A stretch of 64,000 nt of DNA, taken from contig NW_006767433.1 in NCBI RefSeq assembly GCF_000264995.1, positions 941,333 through 1,005,332 on the forward strand. The letters are read 5' to 3'. Source of the DNA: Punctularia strigosozonata HHB-11173 SS5. Its lineage: Eukaryota > Basidiomycota > Agaricomycetes > Corticiales > Punctulariaceae. Below are positions 12,284 through 24,954 of this stretch, in pieces. How positions within the stretch are numbered: position 1 is the stretch's first letter; the number at the start of each line of letters is the position of its first letter. A program made the position numbers and the translations under genes. The notes under the pieces are model-generated. The model was not told the origin of the DNA and did no database searches. It saw nothing but the letters and a program-made list of their open reading frames with translations.

Positions 12284-12375
12284 AGCCCACCGCGAGGGTC
12301 GAACTCGCAGCCTTCAGATATCCGCACTAGCCAGTGATAAGAGTCTGACGCTCTATCCGATTGAGCTAGGCGGGC
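12284..12375 (-). tRNA. tRNA-Lys(CTT) with an 18-nt intron
   Basis: On the minus strand the acceptor stem GCCCGCC pairs with GGTGGGC, allowing one G-T pair. The D-arm is GCTC/GAGC, the anticodon stem TCAGA/TCTGA with loop CTCTTA...A, and the T-arm GCGAG-TTCGACC-CTCGC. The anticodon CTT gives lysine. An 18-nt intron follows position 37, the usual place in eukaryotic nuclear tRNAs. Mature length is 74 nt before CCA addition. The internal A and B boxes are recognisable. Confidence 0.93.
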
Positions 12376-12518
12376 GATGATGAACTATGTCCGTTACGCA
12401 TATATATCTAGTACTCTCCAGCACATATCATTTGAAAACCTGCGTGAAGCCTCATTGAATACAACGGAAACTGCGATGGTCTATGCACTGTATATGACTT
12501 GGTATATAAACAGAACCA

Positions 12519-15500
12519 CTATGATGATACACTGACGCTGACATTGTCCACTTTTGCTTCCGTCTGTTCCACACTCTGACCCTGATCATCAGCTGGTCTC
12601 GCACTATCCAGGATGCCAGCCTTTTCGCATGCCTCTCTCAGCAGGTTGCCGCTCTCGTCAACGCTCCTTAGGAAGCGCATGAGCTCTCGGCATAACTTCC
12701 ATTCGCCTGCCTCTTGCGCAGAGCGCAGCAACCTCGCCGCGTCATCACGAGCATTACCTTCGAGTTGCTCAAGGGTATGCAACACGAGCAGATACGATCC
12801 AGCCGTTGTCAGGCGACCGGTTTCTAGGCAAGTCTATATCGACCGGAAGTCAGTAATTACGAAGGAGGGGAAAGTCAGACAGCGAACCTCGAAGAGAGCT
12901 TGTGGACTTCCGACAATGTCAAAGAGCCTTGGCCATCGTGTAACCTCAGTCTTTCTGGCACACTTGACGATCACGTCGAGCGCCTCGTCAAAGTGATCAA
13001 GAAACTCCACTACGGTCGGCAACACGCCGTCACCCGCAGCTTCTCCGTCGATCGTGCCATTGGCCGTGGAATTAGCAGAGTCGAACTCGGACTCCACCAC
13101 GTCATGAAGTAGCATCTCCAACGCGTGCGCGAAGTACACGAGATTTGCGTATTCCGCGGCGAACTGTACAGCTTCGCGAACCTGCCCAGCTTCGAGGTGG
13201 AAGAGGAGGATATGATGCAAGAAAAGATGGGACTAAAACGGTGACTTGGTCATTGGACAGCGTATACCATGAGAATGGTTCAACACGTACACTCGTCGCA
13301 TGCCTAAACATAACGAACGGGAGGTTCGACCTGGTGACTACCTCATGCTCAACACCGATGATGATCCCCTTATCCATAAGTGCCGCTGTGCTAACGTTAG
13401 TGATCAAAGTAATCGCCAAGGTTGAAGACGTACACAGAGGATAGAAGTCGAGAGGCATGTTCACGCTCTCCTTGACACTGTCTTGGGGTTCCGATGCATC
13501 ATCTGCAGGCGGAGCCTCGATAGCCAGTGCATTGAGCCAGACACGAACGCCCTGTCCGTCGTATCCCCATAACGAGTTCTCTAGCGCACGAATACCCCGC
13601 AAATGTATCCAGCAGAACTCGATTCTGTCGGCAAGGATTTGCATGTCGTATTTGACCTCCTGGTCTCCTGACTGCGTCGAGTTAACGATATGTTCATGAC
13701 GAAGACACAGATTACCCACTCGTCGTGGTTTGAGTAAAACCAGTTTTCCGCCGACCATCATGAGCACAGTAGCCACTGACATGTCGTCGGCTGGGTCGCC
13801 CAGTTCTGTATCTTTAATCAGCACCAACGTCCGAGTGTATGCACGACAGCACTGACGCTTCTGTGCCGAGGGGATCATCCAACTGAGCACTCGTACGGCA
13901 TTTGGGTTGGCGATGACACCCTCGAAGGTGATACTTCCGCAGAGGTGCAACTTGATGGAGTCAGGCGTCGGGATAATCAGATAATGAAGCAACGTGTTGT
14001 CCGCGGTATACACCAGGAGCGAGTTGTCCACCAAGGATAGTATCACAACCGGGGACGACAGGATTTCCCGATGAAGCACGTTCTTGTTGCTGAGCTCGAG
14101 GTCTCTCGAATATAGGCGTACCTTTCCTAGTATGTTCATCCACCTGTTTGCAATCGCAAAGATGCTGCACGCACCTGATATGAACGAGAGACTTCGACCG
14201 CGGCGATGAGGACATGATGGAACCACACCAAACCTCCCCGGACAGAAAACGCTTGCTCTTGCATCTCGTCGGCGAACAACTTCCATCGGCCGGAGTTTGA
14301 GCTGTAGTGGATCAGCCCCCGCCGGCCCGCTACTGCTATGAGTCGACCATCCGTGCTTAAAGCTGAGTAGCGTATTGGCCAATTCGCAGCGATGTAGTCG
14401 TGCGGGACCTGACGAATATAAAGTTAGATCAACGAGGCCGGAGCGAAGGCTAGTCATGGGCGTATGCCTTGATATGTTGCCAAACATCGGATTCCGGATT
14501 GATGACGCTCATGTCTGGTTGATCCGCTCCCCGATAGACAAGCATCCGATCGTCCAGTTGTAGGAATGCGTAGCGGGTATTGTCCTAAGGCACGTTTTAA
14601 TGTGAAGAACATGAGCGACGAGGTGCTGCAGACGTGCCGGCGAGTGTTGGCTGGTAGCCGCACTTTTCGCGAACGGAATCACGAATAGTTGACCGTCCTC
14701 CGCTGGACTAAGCATCAGCCGCGTAGATCAGCCGCGATGCTTAGAATGCTCACTGTTCGGGGATGACTGAGCCAATACGAACAGCTCGAAGTTACCTGGC
14801 GCCCAGAACTGGGTCGATCGTGAGCATGCTACATCACGTCTGCATCGAGCCTACGCACCAGGTCCCGTACTCCGTGCATAAACGCGTCCTGGAACCTATC
14901 TTTGCGATGACAAACCCGATCACCACGTCAACCCGAAGGCTATAGACCGACCTGTCTTCGTCCACCTCGTCCACCGTCCCAAAACCCCATGCTAGGCACC
15001 GACCTCCGACACTCCACACGGCCCACCCGTACTGCCAACCGACGGCGAGGACGTACCCGTCTGAACTCCATTCCATGACTCGCACGGGCCCCGTTTTCTT
15101 AGACAGATGGCTCGCCGGTATCTGCAGGGTGTCAGACCGTGGCACCGCGCCTTCTTCGGAGGGCAGATTAGACAGATGCACCGCTCCGCTGTCACATGGG
15201 CGAGTTGCAGTCGTATGTGGCGCGCGAGCGGAACGAGACTGGCTCACCCATGGGTCCCGATGGCGATGACGGAGAACTTGCCGTTGACGGCGATCGCCAC
15301 AGCGCGTCGGGGCTCGTCGTAGTAGCCCGAGTCGCTCGAGTCGCTCGAATCTGCGTCGACCTGCCGCCGCTTGCCGACCCAGCGCGGGGGGTCGAAGTTG
15401 TGTATGCAGATACCCTGCCACTGGAGAGTCGTCTGAGACGCGGTGCTGTCCATCGAAGCTTTCGGAAGTTTCCCCTCGAATCTCTGTCCCGACATTATAT

Positions 15501-16587
15501 GAGTGGAAGTGGAGATCAGAGAACGGGACTCTCACTTGATGGGCCTCTTCGTCCACCGTGCCGAGATCGGTAGCGCTGGGAGGACTTAGGCTGCTGTCTA
15601 TGAGTTGAGCAATGTACCCCCGTCCGTCCGACGTGATCCACGTATCAACGCCCATGGCCCGAGAGTAGCCTATATCGGCAATCGTCACTATTCCAAGAAT
15701 GACAGTCAGCGCATATATCCACGCGAACACAAAACATATACCGTTCGCGTCCACCAACCAAGGCAGCTCGTGGTCGTTGAGGACCCACGTATCATATCCG
15801 ACCCAGTCCGACTTCTTCGCAGAGTTCGATTCGTCTCCGATGTCGGGCCACGGGATGCGCTGGACGGCAGGCGGATCCTGGGTTGAGAAGAGGATGTAGT
15901 GTTTTCGGGGAGACACGCTGAGGGCAGCGTTGGTTACCGTAGAGGAGTCGGTTCGCGCTGCGCACTCACCTCCGTAGTGTTCCTTCTATGCGGATCACCC
16001 CCTCGAAGCGCAGGGTCACTGCTTGCAACGGCAGAGATTCACCCGGTCCAGCCAGGAAGTTTCGCTGCGCGTTGGGCGCGAGCGGCGGCGCTTTATAGGG
16101 CGTCTCGTTCGGGTCATAGTCGACGGCGACAAGCACCAGGAAAGACGCGTTTGTCTATCCGGAGAGCCAAGCTGGCATGAGTGAACGTTGACGGGGGCAG
16201 GTAACGAGGCAACAACGCGTTGAAACGGGTGGGCACACACCTGGATGATGATCCTCTTCCCGTCCGGAGACCAGTGCGCGGACGCGTTCTCCCCGTGCTC
16301 AGCCAAGGACGTCGGCGTTCGCGAAAGATATGAAAGAACCGCCGAGGGCTAGTGACCAGCGCATGACATATGTACGTTGACGGCCAAGGTCAGCTTCCCC
16401 GCAGTGATCTCCACAGAGAGAAGGCGGAACGCACCCGGACTCGCCACACCGTCAGCCCGCTCCGGGTGAGGCTGCAGAACAGGTTCCGCCGCGCGTTCGG
16501 GCGGATGCACAGGACCGGCTCGGGCTCGAGCAGAGGCAAGGCGGGCACGGTGCAGAGCTGCCGAGCCGCTGCTGTGGGGAAGTACAT
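12519..16587 (-). CDS. RIC1: RIC1, subunit of the Ric1-Rgp1 Golgi Rab GEF
   Basis: A RIC1 homologue in many exons. With Rgp1, RIC1 activates the Rab Ypt6 at the Golgi for endosome-to-Golgi traffic. The N-terminus reads MYFPTAAARQL and continues into WD40-like strands (LFCSLTRSGLTVWRVR, NASAHWSPDGKRIIIQ, VRVMEWSSDGYVLAVGWQYG, IRYSALSTDGRLIAVAGRRG). The C-terminal RIC1 domain is clear: MHHILLFHLEAGQVREAVQF, then FLDHFDEALDVIVKCARKTE, then a helical end (LRSAQEAGEWKLCRELMRFL). I chose the ATG at 16587 because MYFPT is where the family begins. The last residues are acidic and Ser-rich. The stop lies 144 bp from the 5' end of tRNA-Lys, on the same strand. Confidence 0.9.
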
Positions 16588-17036
16588 GGTCGCGCTGGAG
16601 TCTGTGCCCAACAACCCTCGGGCCTGTTACGATAGCTTAGGAGGCGGCCTCAGAGCAAACACGGTGAGGGATGGCGGAAAGCCCTCGTCGTAATGTACTT
16701 ATACACGTCGTCGTCGTCGTGGCATGAAGCTGGTTCGCGTTCGCATGCATGAGAGGCAGACTCCGGCGACGTTCGGTCCATCTCTCACGGACGGTTCGGA
16801 CAAATGGCGGAGTGCGTGCCAATCGGAGGAGGGGGGATTGACGGCGGTAGCTTTATTCGCCTACGTAACGAGCGACAGGGACAAAATCCAGGAATAGGTA
16901 CGGGTTAGTGTACAATTACATGGCTATGATACAGCGCGGCGACTCGCGAGAGAGGGTGCCTGCAATATGAATCGGTACGTACTACGGGTGCTCAGAAGAC
17001 GAAGAAACAGGAAAAATAGCGCGGTACTTTAGGTGC
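16588..17036. other. intergenic, RIC1 promoter side
   Basis: 449 bp between the RIC1 start and the stop of the next minus-strand gene upstream. It contains a short CGT-repeat patch near 16705-16720 and AT-richer sequence near 16900-17030, the likely 3' UTR of the PRELI gene. No other feature is seen. Confidence 0.5.
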
Positions 17037-17860
17037 TCAGCGGGCACCGAACCAGGACTTCAGTTTGGTCCACCGTCCAGTGGGAGCGGACTGATCCGTC
17101 GAAGAGGAGGCTGCAGGGGACGTTGAGGGTCTCTCGGTGACAAAAGCTTCGTGCGCAGGCCCGCCGAGCGTCATCGGTTGCCGGGATTGCCGCAATAGTT
17201 CCAAGATCACAGAGACGCCCTGACGAGACTGTACGAATGTCAGCAAGGAGAGGATGACGATTAGATGACCACGGGGCTTACACGCTGTATGTTTGCCTTG
17301 AACTTGGCCAGGCCGTGATTCTCGATTCTGCTACCGAGACCCCAGCCAAACCGAGACACGACGCTCGCCTCCGTGTTCTGCAGAGTTCCCCTTCCAGCAA
17401 ACATGTCAGAGAAAAGATGATACAATCAACGATAGAAGCATATCCATACCCGTTCTCCGCCTCCCGCAGCGTCACAGACTCGATCACCTGCATGACCTTC
17501 ACATGCTCCAAGTTCCTCGTCTGGCAGCGCACGACCTTGCCCGCCGGGTCGACCTCGCTCTCCTCGACGACCCACGACTCGGCGCGGCTGACGATCCCCT
17601 GCGGCGCCCAGCGCGGGAGCGCACCGCGCTTGAGGATGAGCCGGGTGGTGACGAGCGTGCCGGCGTCGGTGAGGTGGCGCGAGACGACGTCGCAGGAGAC
17701 GATATGCGCCGCGTACGGGTTCGGATAGCGCAGGAAGTAGGCGAGGGTAACGATGGACCACGGATCGCTGTGCGCGAGCGATGAGAAAGGAGTCCTCGTT
17801 TTCGTCGACTTCACTGCGGAAAACGTACTCGTACTGGAAGGACTGGGAGAAGAATCTCAT
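17037..17860 (-). CDS. PRELI/MSF1-domain lipid-transfer protein (copy 1)
   Basis: A PRELI/MSF1 (Ups) family protein of about 200 residues in at least four exons. Ups proteins carry phospholipids such as phosphatidic acid across the mitochondrial intermembrane space with Mdm35. Exon 1 gives MRFFSQSFQYD; the next exon reads DPWSIVTLAYFLRYPNPYAA then HIVSCDVVSRHL, ILKRGALPRWAPQGI and RCQTRNLEHVKVMQVIESVT. The C-terminal exons carry FGWGLGSRIENHGLAKFKAN and RQGVSVILELLRQSRQ, ending KLKSWFGAR. This is closer to the PRELID3/Ups2-3 pattern than to the second copy at 52.2 kb. No mitochondrial presequence is evident, as usual for this family. Exon 1 ends in phase 2 at a GTACGT donor. Confidence 0.87.
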
Positions 17861-18227
17861 GGCAGCGACGACGACCCCGGCTTGCGGTTACGCTGCGTCG
17901 ATAGAAAAGGCGATATCGGTGTTGTTGTCGTCGTTGTTGTGAGCAAGTGAAGACAGCAGTTGGGTGGTTGATGGAAGAAAGGGGTTGAGGGCTTATGAGA
18001 TACACTCCACGATCGACTGGGTCGAGGTTACTCGAGCTCCAAAGATGTCTGCGCCGAGGCTGCCGCGTGACCGCGCAAGTCGCCGCAAGAAGGCGAGCCG
18101 AACACAGCCACGAACCGAAGCTTAACTGAGTAGAAAGCCCGCCAGGAGCACGAAGCTGCATGTACTTATTCCATCTTGCAATTACACCAGATCCTAGTGT
18201 ACAGTCTAGCCATGCCTAACCAATAGA
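17861..18227. other. intergenic
   Basis: 367 bp between two co-directional minus-strand genes. It should contain the 5' leader of the PRELI gene, including a short GTT/GTC-rich patch near 17922-17940, and the 3' end of the metallo-hydrolase. No gene is seen. Confidence 0.5.
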
Positions 18228-19680
18228 TCAATCGTACCCGTTATCCCGAACCTGCTCGCGGCCGCGAATCCGCACTTGCAGGCCGTCGAACGCTGGACGC
18301 ATCCAAATCGGCTCTCCCTCCTTCTGCACGATCGCGACCCCCTCCCTCTCCGCCGCGCTCAGCCCGCTCACATCCTCCACCCTCCGCCCACCGGCCGCCT
18401 CGCCGATGGTAACGTACTCCTCATGCGACACCTCGTGCCCAAACCCAAGGAGGTACGTCCTCGCGGCGCCGATCCTCCTCGCGGCCGCGACCGCCTGCTC
18501 CAGCCCAAAGTGCGACGTGTGCGGCGCGATGTGCAGGCAGTCGAGCGCGAGGATCGCGGGCGGCGGGGCGAGCAGCAGCGGCCAGACGTCGTCCGGGATG
18601 TGCGAGACGTCGGAGATGTAGAGCACGGCGTCGCCGATGCGGAAGCCGAAGCAGAGCAAGGGCTGGATGTCGCCTTTGGCGGATTTAGGGTCGCCGGTGG
18701 GAGGAGGGTGGTCGTGGCTAGGATGGGCGTTCGACGGGTGTGGTTGAGGGTGCTGGCCGTCCACCTCGGGAAGCTGTTCCGGGGTTGGCACGAACCCAGG
18801 GACGGGGGCTTGTGCGAAGAGTCGCCCGTGGTGAACTGCACGATGATGAGCGCGCTGACGCGTTTGGGAGGACATATGCTCACCGGCGAATGGCGTAACG
18901 TGAATCCCAGTGCCTTCGATCTCGAAAGGCACCTTATCCTCGATGATGTGCCATTTGAAGTCCGGTACCTGCGATGTCATCATCACGGCTGCGTACGCGA
19001 TGCAATTTGAGAAAGGGCCTTACATCACCGCCCCCAGTAGCGAACGCCTTCGAGACCAAGTACGGAAACGAGCGCTGGACCTCCTTGAACGTGGTTTGGG
19101 TAACATAAAGATCTACATGCGGTTGAATCGCCGAGCGTAGCGTCCACGCTGCTGGACTGTCAGCCTCACGAGGAAAAATAGCGATTTTCACGTCGATACA
19201 CACCCCGTAGATCGTCCAAGCCGTTCATAGCTATCAGTCGCGATCAGCGAGACCGTCCGGCCCCGACATGACATTACAAAAAACGCACCATCGGCGTGCG
19301 CATGCGTTATAAGCACAGCGTCTATCCTCCTAAGCCCATATTTCGGAAACCACTCCAGCGACGCCGCCTGGAACGTCTTCCCAACGTCGATCACGATCGT
19401 CCTGCACCCAAGAATGAATCAGCGTCACCACACCCGACAGAGCCAGCCCGCGGGCGTGCGCGGGACATACGCACACCGACTGGCCGTCTTTCCCCTTCAT
19501 CCGCACGACCCCGGACGTGTTACGCCTGCAATTCTTCTTCCCCTCGGGCGTGCGCGTCGAAAGGCAGGTGCGGCATTGCTTCGCGCCTGGCGGGCGCGTG
19601 AGGCAGTCGACGTGCGGCAGGCTCGAGGACGTGCCCGTGCCGAGGAAGATGAATTCTACGTCCGAGTCGTAGGTCGACAT
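18228..19680 (-). CDS. PhnP-like metallo-beta-lactamase-fold hydrolase
   Basis: A metallo-hydrolase of the PhnP/tRNase-Z-like class, probably acting on a phosphodiester; the substrate is unknown. Start MSTYDSDVEFIFLGTGTSSS is followed by CLTRPPGAKQCRTC, a Cys pair that may bind structural zinc. Next come RRNTSGVVRMKG, TIVIDVGKTFQAASLEWF and the metal site LITHAHADA joined to MNGLDDLRG across an intron. The HxHxDA form in place of HxHxDH occurs in related eukaryotic members, as far as I recall. The C-terminal half reads FRIGDAVLYISDVSHIPDD, LALDCLHIAPHTSHFGLEQA and LLGFGHEVSHEEY. A His/Pro-rich, probably disordered loop (HPQPHPSNAHPSHDHPPP) interrupts it near 18720-18760. The last exon is long and firm; upstream exons are short. 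Confidence 0.83.
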
Positions 19681-22600
19681 GACTTCTGTTTGAGAGGTAT
19701 TGTCTGGATGCGGAAAACCGAGGGCTCTGAGTGCAGCACAGTACGCCGTTTGCGAGGTCAAAGGATGGGGGGGGCCGGGCGGGGTCAAGAGGGTATTAGG
19801 ACCCGTCTAAGGTATGATATGCGAGACGTGATGGCGCCTTTGATGACGGCCGTCTAGACTCTGAGAATACGAGTGGACTCCTTCGCGGGACGAGCAGATG
19901 CGGGGCGAGCGGGTCACACAAACAGACAGCGCGTTCCCGGCCAGCACGAAACTGGAAGAAATTGCTGCCGGTCCGACGGTCATCCGATCCACGTGGCCCC
20001 GGCCCTCACGCAGATCGACCTCCGGGATCTGCTTCCGGCTGCGCCTGCGTTATGGGACCGACGAGCTTCTCTCAATTCAGTCCAATCAGCGACCAACAAT
20101 AACGACGGATGGCGCAGGCACCCGACACCAAACGCAGGGAAGAAAAATAAACTGCAGGGACAATGCGCGCGGACCGCGGAAGTACCGGTAACAAGCCAAC
20201 TTGCTACATCGACAGCCATTTGACAGCCAGCGATTTGACCGATACTCTGCGTACAATAACAACAAAAATAAGCAGGCGTATATGCGTTGACCTGAGAAAC
20301 CTCGGCCGTGCCGTGCACCAGGGACGAAACTTACCTCGCAGAGTAGGTTTAGTTTGACATCTGGCAGTCGGCCGCGGACTGCTCTGACAGATAAGACCAT
20401 AATACTAATACAATGGTAGTCTCAAATCCAGCCACTCTATCGCAAGCACATGAAACTCAAAGCAAAGGGATGGGATGGAGTCTATGCTGAGTCTGAGCGA
20501 AGGGTAGGAATGATAGAATATGTCGAACGTCGCACAATGTCAAGTCATGTTATGGAAATGTCAGTTTTGAGTTTCGTGCACTTGCGCTATAGAGCGTCTG
20601 GTAACGGCGTAGTACTTGGGGGACGGTAAGCGGGTAAGGAGTGCGAGCGACCATGTGGAAGCTGTCGCGCATGGTGACGAGGAGGAACGGTTGAATCTAC
20701 CCTCGGCGAGCTTTGTCAAGCTGATAACGTCCGCAGGGGTTCGGCCCACTGACATCGCGCGAGTGACTTCACGTCAAAAACGACCCTCCGCTCCGCGAGT
20801 CGAAGCCCTTCATTATAACTGGAAAAATCCAGAAAGATGTGTTAGATCGACTAGAACAGGAATACCGCGTCAACGCACGAGACTTACACCTAGCGTCCAT
20901 TTGTGTATTCGAAGAGGTCATTGCAAGTAGTCGCCGCGACGGAAAAGGTGCGACGTGGCACGACAGGCCTTGAGACGTCGATCGTGGATAAAGAGCACAA
21001 AAAGCGCCGTGAGCTTGGAAGGGGATCCAGTAAGTTGGACTTGACCATCGCGCTCCCGATGCGGGGCATGAAGGAAGAGTAGAACGAGATCGGGTAAGCA
21101 GGCCCGGATTCCGCTTGCGGTCTACTTGTCTCTTCTGGGGTGACTTAGGGATGGCCGTATGAACCAGGCTATGAGCAGACCACTGATGCAGAGTCGTGGT
21201 CCTCCGCTATTGTAACCCTGAGCGTTCGTTCATGGTGTTCGAGCGGGCCAAAGCACATGAGTCGGTGCATGCCCGGAGACAGTGATCATTTAATCGTACA
21301 GCGAAAGCCGTATACGTCCATGCGCACGATGAGAGCTCGCCGCTTGGTTATCGAGCGCATTCCGTCAATCATCTCATCTCTCATCGACCCTGGTTCCAGC
21401 GTTCATCCAGCGGCCTTCGTCTACATATCCTGTAAGTGTCTCGTTTCCCGCTGGACATGAATACCCTCGCCTCGCGTACAGGACCCGAACGTCAAGCCGA
21501 CGTTTCGTGGTGCGTCTTGGCCGTAGTGAGATTACACGAATGTACGTGGCGAATGCTGAAATCCGAATCTCTAGCTCTATCCTTAGCTCCTGGAGGATGT
21601 CATGAGTCGATTATACTCCGATCACAACTGCCAGCGAACACACCACGAACCGGACGATCACACGGGCGGGATGGTTTTCCCCGCGATGTCGGATGAGAAC
21701 GGGGGAGGCGCGGATGCATATTGTCCGAACTGACGTCTGGTGTGTAACCGTTTCTGACGATTGCTGGTATCTTCTGAGGTGGTCGCAGAAGCGGCGCCTC
21801 CGAACGATCTCCGTGGTCGGTATAGGTCGTCAACGGGAAGAGAAGCGGATGGGCATCGAAAGCGACTTGGTAATGCTGTCGGAGGGCCGTCAGCGTATAC
21901 ACCTCGCTCTTACCGAAAGCGGTCATGGTTCATCTGCGATTTCTCGACAGTAGCATATCGACGCGTTATGTCGGAGGGCTCCTACGACATGGACCCCAGG
22001 CCCATCCGATGCACGCGGCGTGGACATTTCATCGAGCGTGGCGGACCCTCTTCGAGCACCGAGGAGAATGCGACAAGTGCAATCTGACAGTTGCGGTGTA
22101 CGACCCCGACTTGTCGATGATATCACGTCGTTGGACTCTGACTACGCGATATTAGGAAACTGCGACATGTAGAACGATTATGACCACGATACTCACACAT
22201 GTTCTGCTTCAAGCACGTGTTCCTCACTCAGTGCAACGATACAGTGTCTCGATGACGGATTTGATGTCATGCGAACCTGGGTGCATAGCAACCTTGGGCG
22301 AACCTAGACGATATAGGCAGGGCTTAATAGAGGCAACACCGAAATCTTCGAAAGCTCACCGATGCCGCGTGCTAACGTGGGTGTTGGTTGCGCGGACTGC
22401 ATCCAACATTGTAGACGTGGTATAACAATGCCGACATCGCTCAAAGAAGGTCTCTGTTGCCTGTGTGTGTCAGTTTCTGTATCTTTGATCCCACCCAACA
22501 TTGTGCTCACCTCCATAACAGCACCATGCTGTGGCTTTGCAGTCTAGAAAGCTTGGTCAAGGGGTGACCTGTGGGTGCTGGATGAGCAAGAAATTCAGTT

Positions 22601-24442
22601 TGATTTCAGGGAGTGAAATCATACGGGATTTTTTGCTCATCCTTGTATCCTTGCGGCTATGACGATGTGAGTGTTTCCCTAACAATGACGCATTCTTGTT
22701 AGCGTACCTTCGCATCCGACGGAGAGTCATACAGTGCATTCGCGACTTACGATGTGCGATTTCCGATCACCTTGTCTGCTGGTATGTCGACGGCGACCCC
22801 CGTCTCCTAGGTGGCTCCTGACACAGAGTCATCAGTTATCTTCTGGCATTATGTCGGCGGCTCCACGGCTTATAGGAGTGGCCATTTGCTTACAGGGATT
22901 CAATATGAACGTCCGGACAATGGTTGCTCTTGGTTGAGTGGCGGCGTCATGTCGTGTGTATCTTTACGCTTCAGTCTCTGGCCATACCGGCCCTACGTCG
23001 AGATGGACCGTCCGGGAGATTGTCAGTGCGCCTAGAGCCCAGGGCAGCTGCGGCGGCCTGTGATACACGCCTGGGGGGTGCGTTGACGCTGGCTATGGTG
23101 TCCTGCACTAACACAAATCCCTCAGTGATTTGCTCGCTGCATGCTGGTGATTCTGTGGCTTACGGTCATGGGAAGACGGTTGAACTCCGGCACCAGCGAC
23201 AATTTCACTCGGTGGCGTGACGCATGTCTCTTCAAGACTGAGTTGCTGAATACACCGACAGGTGGGAGGCGGAGGGTCGAGAGGGCGCTCAGGGAGAAGG
23301 GCATCTCGCGACGGTGGCAGATGCACTGGGGGGCTCGAAGTGCACCCGGGTCGCTGGGATGTGGCGGATGGGGCGAAGGGTCTGGGTGCCGCCTTGGAGG
23401 GCTGTGGTGGGCGTGGTGAGCTCGCTTCCAGTTCTGGGTCGATCATAATATCGTTTCTGATGTTCGATGCTCCATTCCATACAGGACCCCGATTCCTCGC
23501 CCTCCTGGACGATAAGCCGTACACGAGGTATTGCTATACCGTCGGAGCAGCCGGAGAACTTTGGCTAGGCCTCATGAGTGCAATATAACTCCATACGGAG
23601 ACCAAGGGATTCCCTGCGGTTACACGACGAGTCAAGGGGAGATCGTTACGATTGGTCAGGAAGCCTGACGGTATTCTCTGACCTCTTCGTAGCCTAGCCC
23701 GTCGGTATGTGTACCACCGTCCGGTGTCAATACCAGTGGACATCGGTGCGCCAAAGCCGGACGCTACGTATGAAATATATTCCTTGTTCGCCTCAGGTCT
23801 AACGATGGTACGAAAAGGGCAGAGTCGATCGGCAACGCGGTAGAAGGGGTGAGCCGCTGTGGAACTCCGACGCAATCGCCTCGGAACGTTGCGACGTCGG
23901 TCTCCACGCTTCAGAACAAACACCGCGTCTCGTCTCGGTCAGTTACGACCGGTACTTGTTCCTTTCACGGCAGTCTCGAATAGTGCTCGCAAATTCTTAC
24001 TGAACCCATGTCACCGTTTGAAGGGCGGACTCCGACGCTGGGAAGAAGCCGCTCATGTGTATCCCACGTCGAAAGAGCCATTCGTTAGCGACCAACAGAT
24101 CGGAAGGCTCGACACGCTCTCCTATCGCTGACGCCTCCTGGCCAAATGTCTCATGTTAGCTCGTCGAAGCCTTCAGAACATGTTGTAATGACAGTTCCTT
24201 CGCCCGTAATATTTCCAGAGACTCTCCCACGTCTCGTTCGCCTCGACGCAGTTCGAACTGGTACTTCACAGAAGCTCGGAACCTGAATGACTCGCCGCTG
24301 ATATAAGAAGTTTCATAGGGAAGCTACCGAGTGCGCGCAACGTCCCGTCGCGAGTTACTCACTCAACGTTTGCGCATATACGTGAGCACGGGCCAACTCA
24401 GCGGGTGTTGTTATTTGCTGATTTCTCGGCGCGTCCGCTTAG
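19681..24442. other. gene-poor block without recognisable genes
   Basis: In 4.7 kb no frame on either strand exceeds about 150 codons, and none shows a domain I recognise. Base composition is more even than in flanking genes, and local frames lack the strong GC3 bias of true exons here. The first few hundred bases must include the metallo-hydrolase promoter. The rest could be decayed mobile-element or gene sequence; I found no clear terminal repeats. Confidence 0.5.
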
Positions 24443-24954
24443 ATGGTGTTTTGCTCAGAGTGCGGGTTTGAAGGGACGATTGAATTCGTCGAAGCGCACA
24501 TCGCTATCGCTCAGTAAGGGATCAATACCATTTCGGTATACCCGTGTCTAACTCTTCGTGAAACAGCAGAGAGAGCAAAGTCTATATACACCCGATGGCC
24601 GTTAGGCCGATGGACGTTACGAAGACGGCTGCTACCTCCTGCGCTCCCTCCTTCCCCTCGAAGACAGCTCCTACACCCGGCCCTTCCTCCGTCCATCTCA
24701 CGACTCCGGCTGAGCAAATCGTCCTGCCTCCTTGCTCCTCGATATTGGACCCCGCGCTGTGGTGCCCACCCCCTCCTGGACCCGTGGCGCCGGTTGCTCC
24801 GATAAGGAAGTTGAGCTGCGACGCAGCGGGCCCCGATTTCCGCGAGATCCTTGTTCGTTTGTTCCCGTCAATTTTTGCGCACGGGCGTCAGGAGGATCCC
24901 GCCTACGGACCAGGCCAGGGCGCATCTGACCACCGGACGCACACCGGCGCTTGA
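24443..24954 (+). CDS. C2H2 zinc-finger protein copy 1 (partial)
   Basis: Two exons are supported: 24443-24513 (MVFCSECGFEGTIEFVEAHI, ending IAIA) and 24567-24954. An intron with donor GTAAGG and acceptor AACAG splits the last His codon of a C2H2-like finger. The second exon holds a Pro/Ser linker and a C-terminal module (AEQIVLPPCSSILDPALWCP, then HGRQEDPAYGPGQGASDHRT). It aligns with the end of the gene at 26.5-27.4 kb (AEQVVLPPCSSIMDPASWCP, then YARQEASCYGQRQGVSHYR). Upstream fingers present in the other copy are not recognisable, so this copy is shorter or its 5' part has diverged. It is probably a DNA-binding regulator of unknown target, or a relic. Confidence 0.5.
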
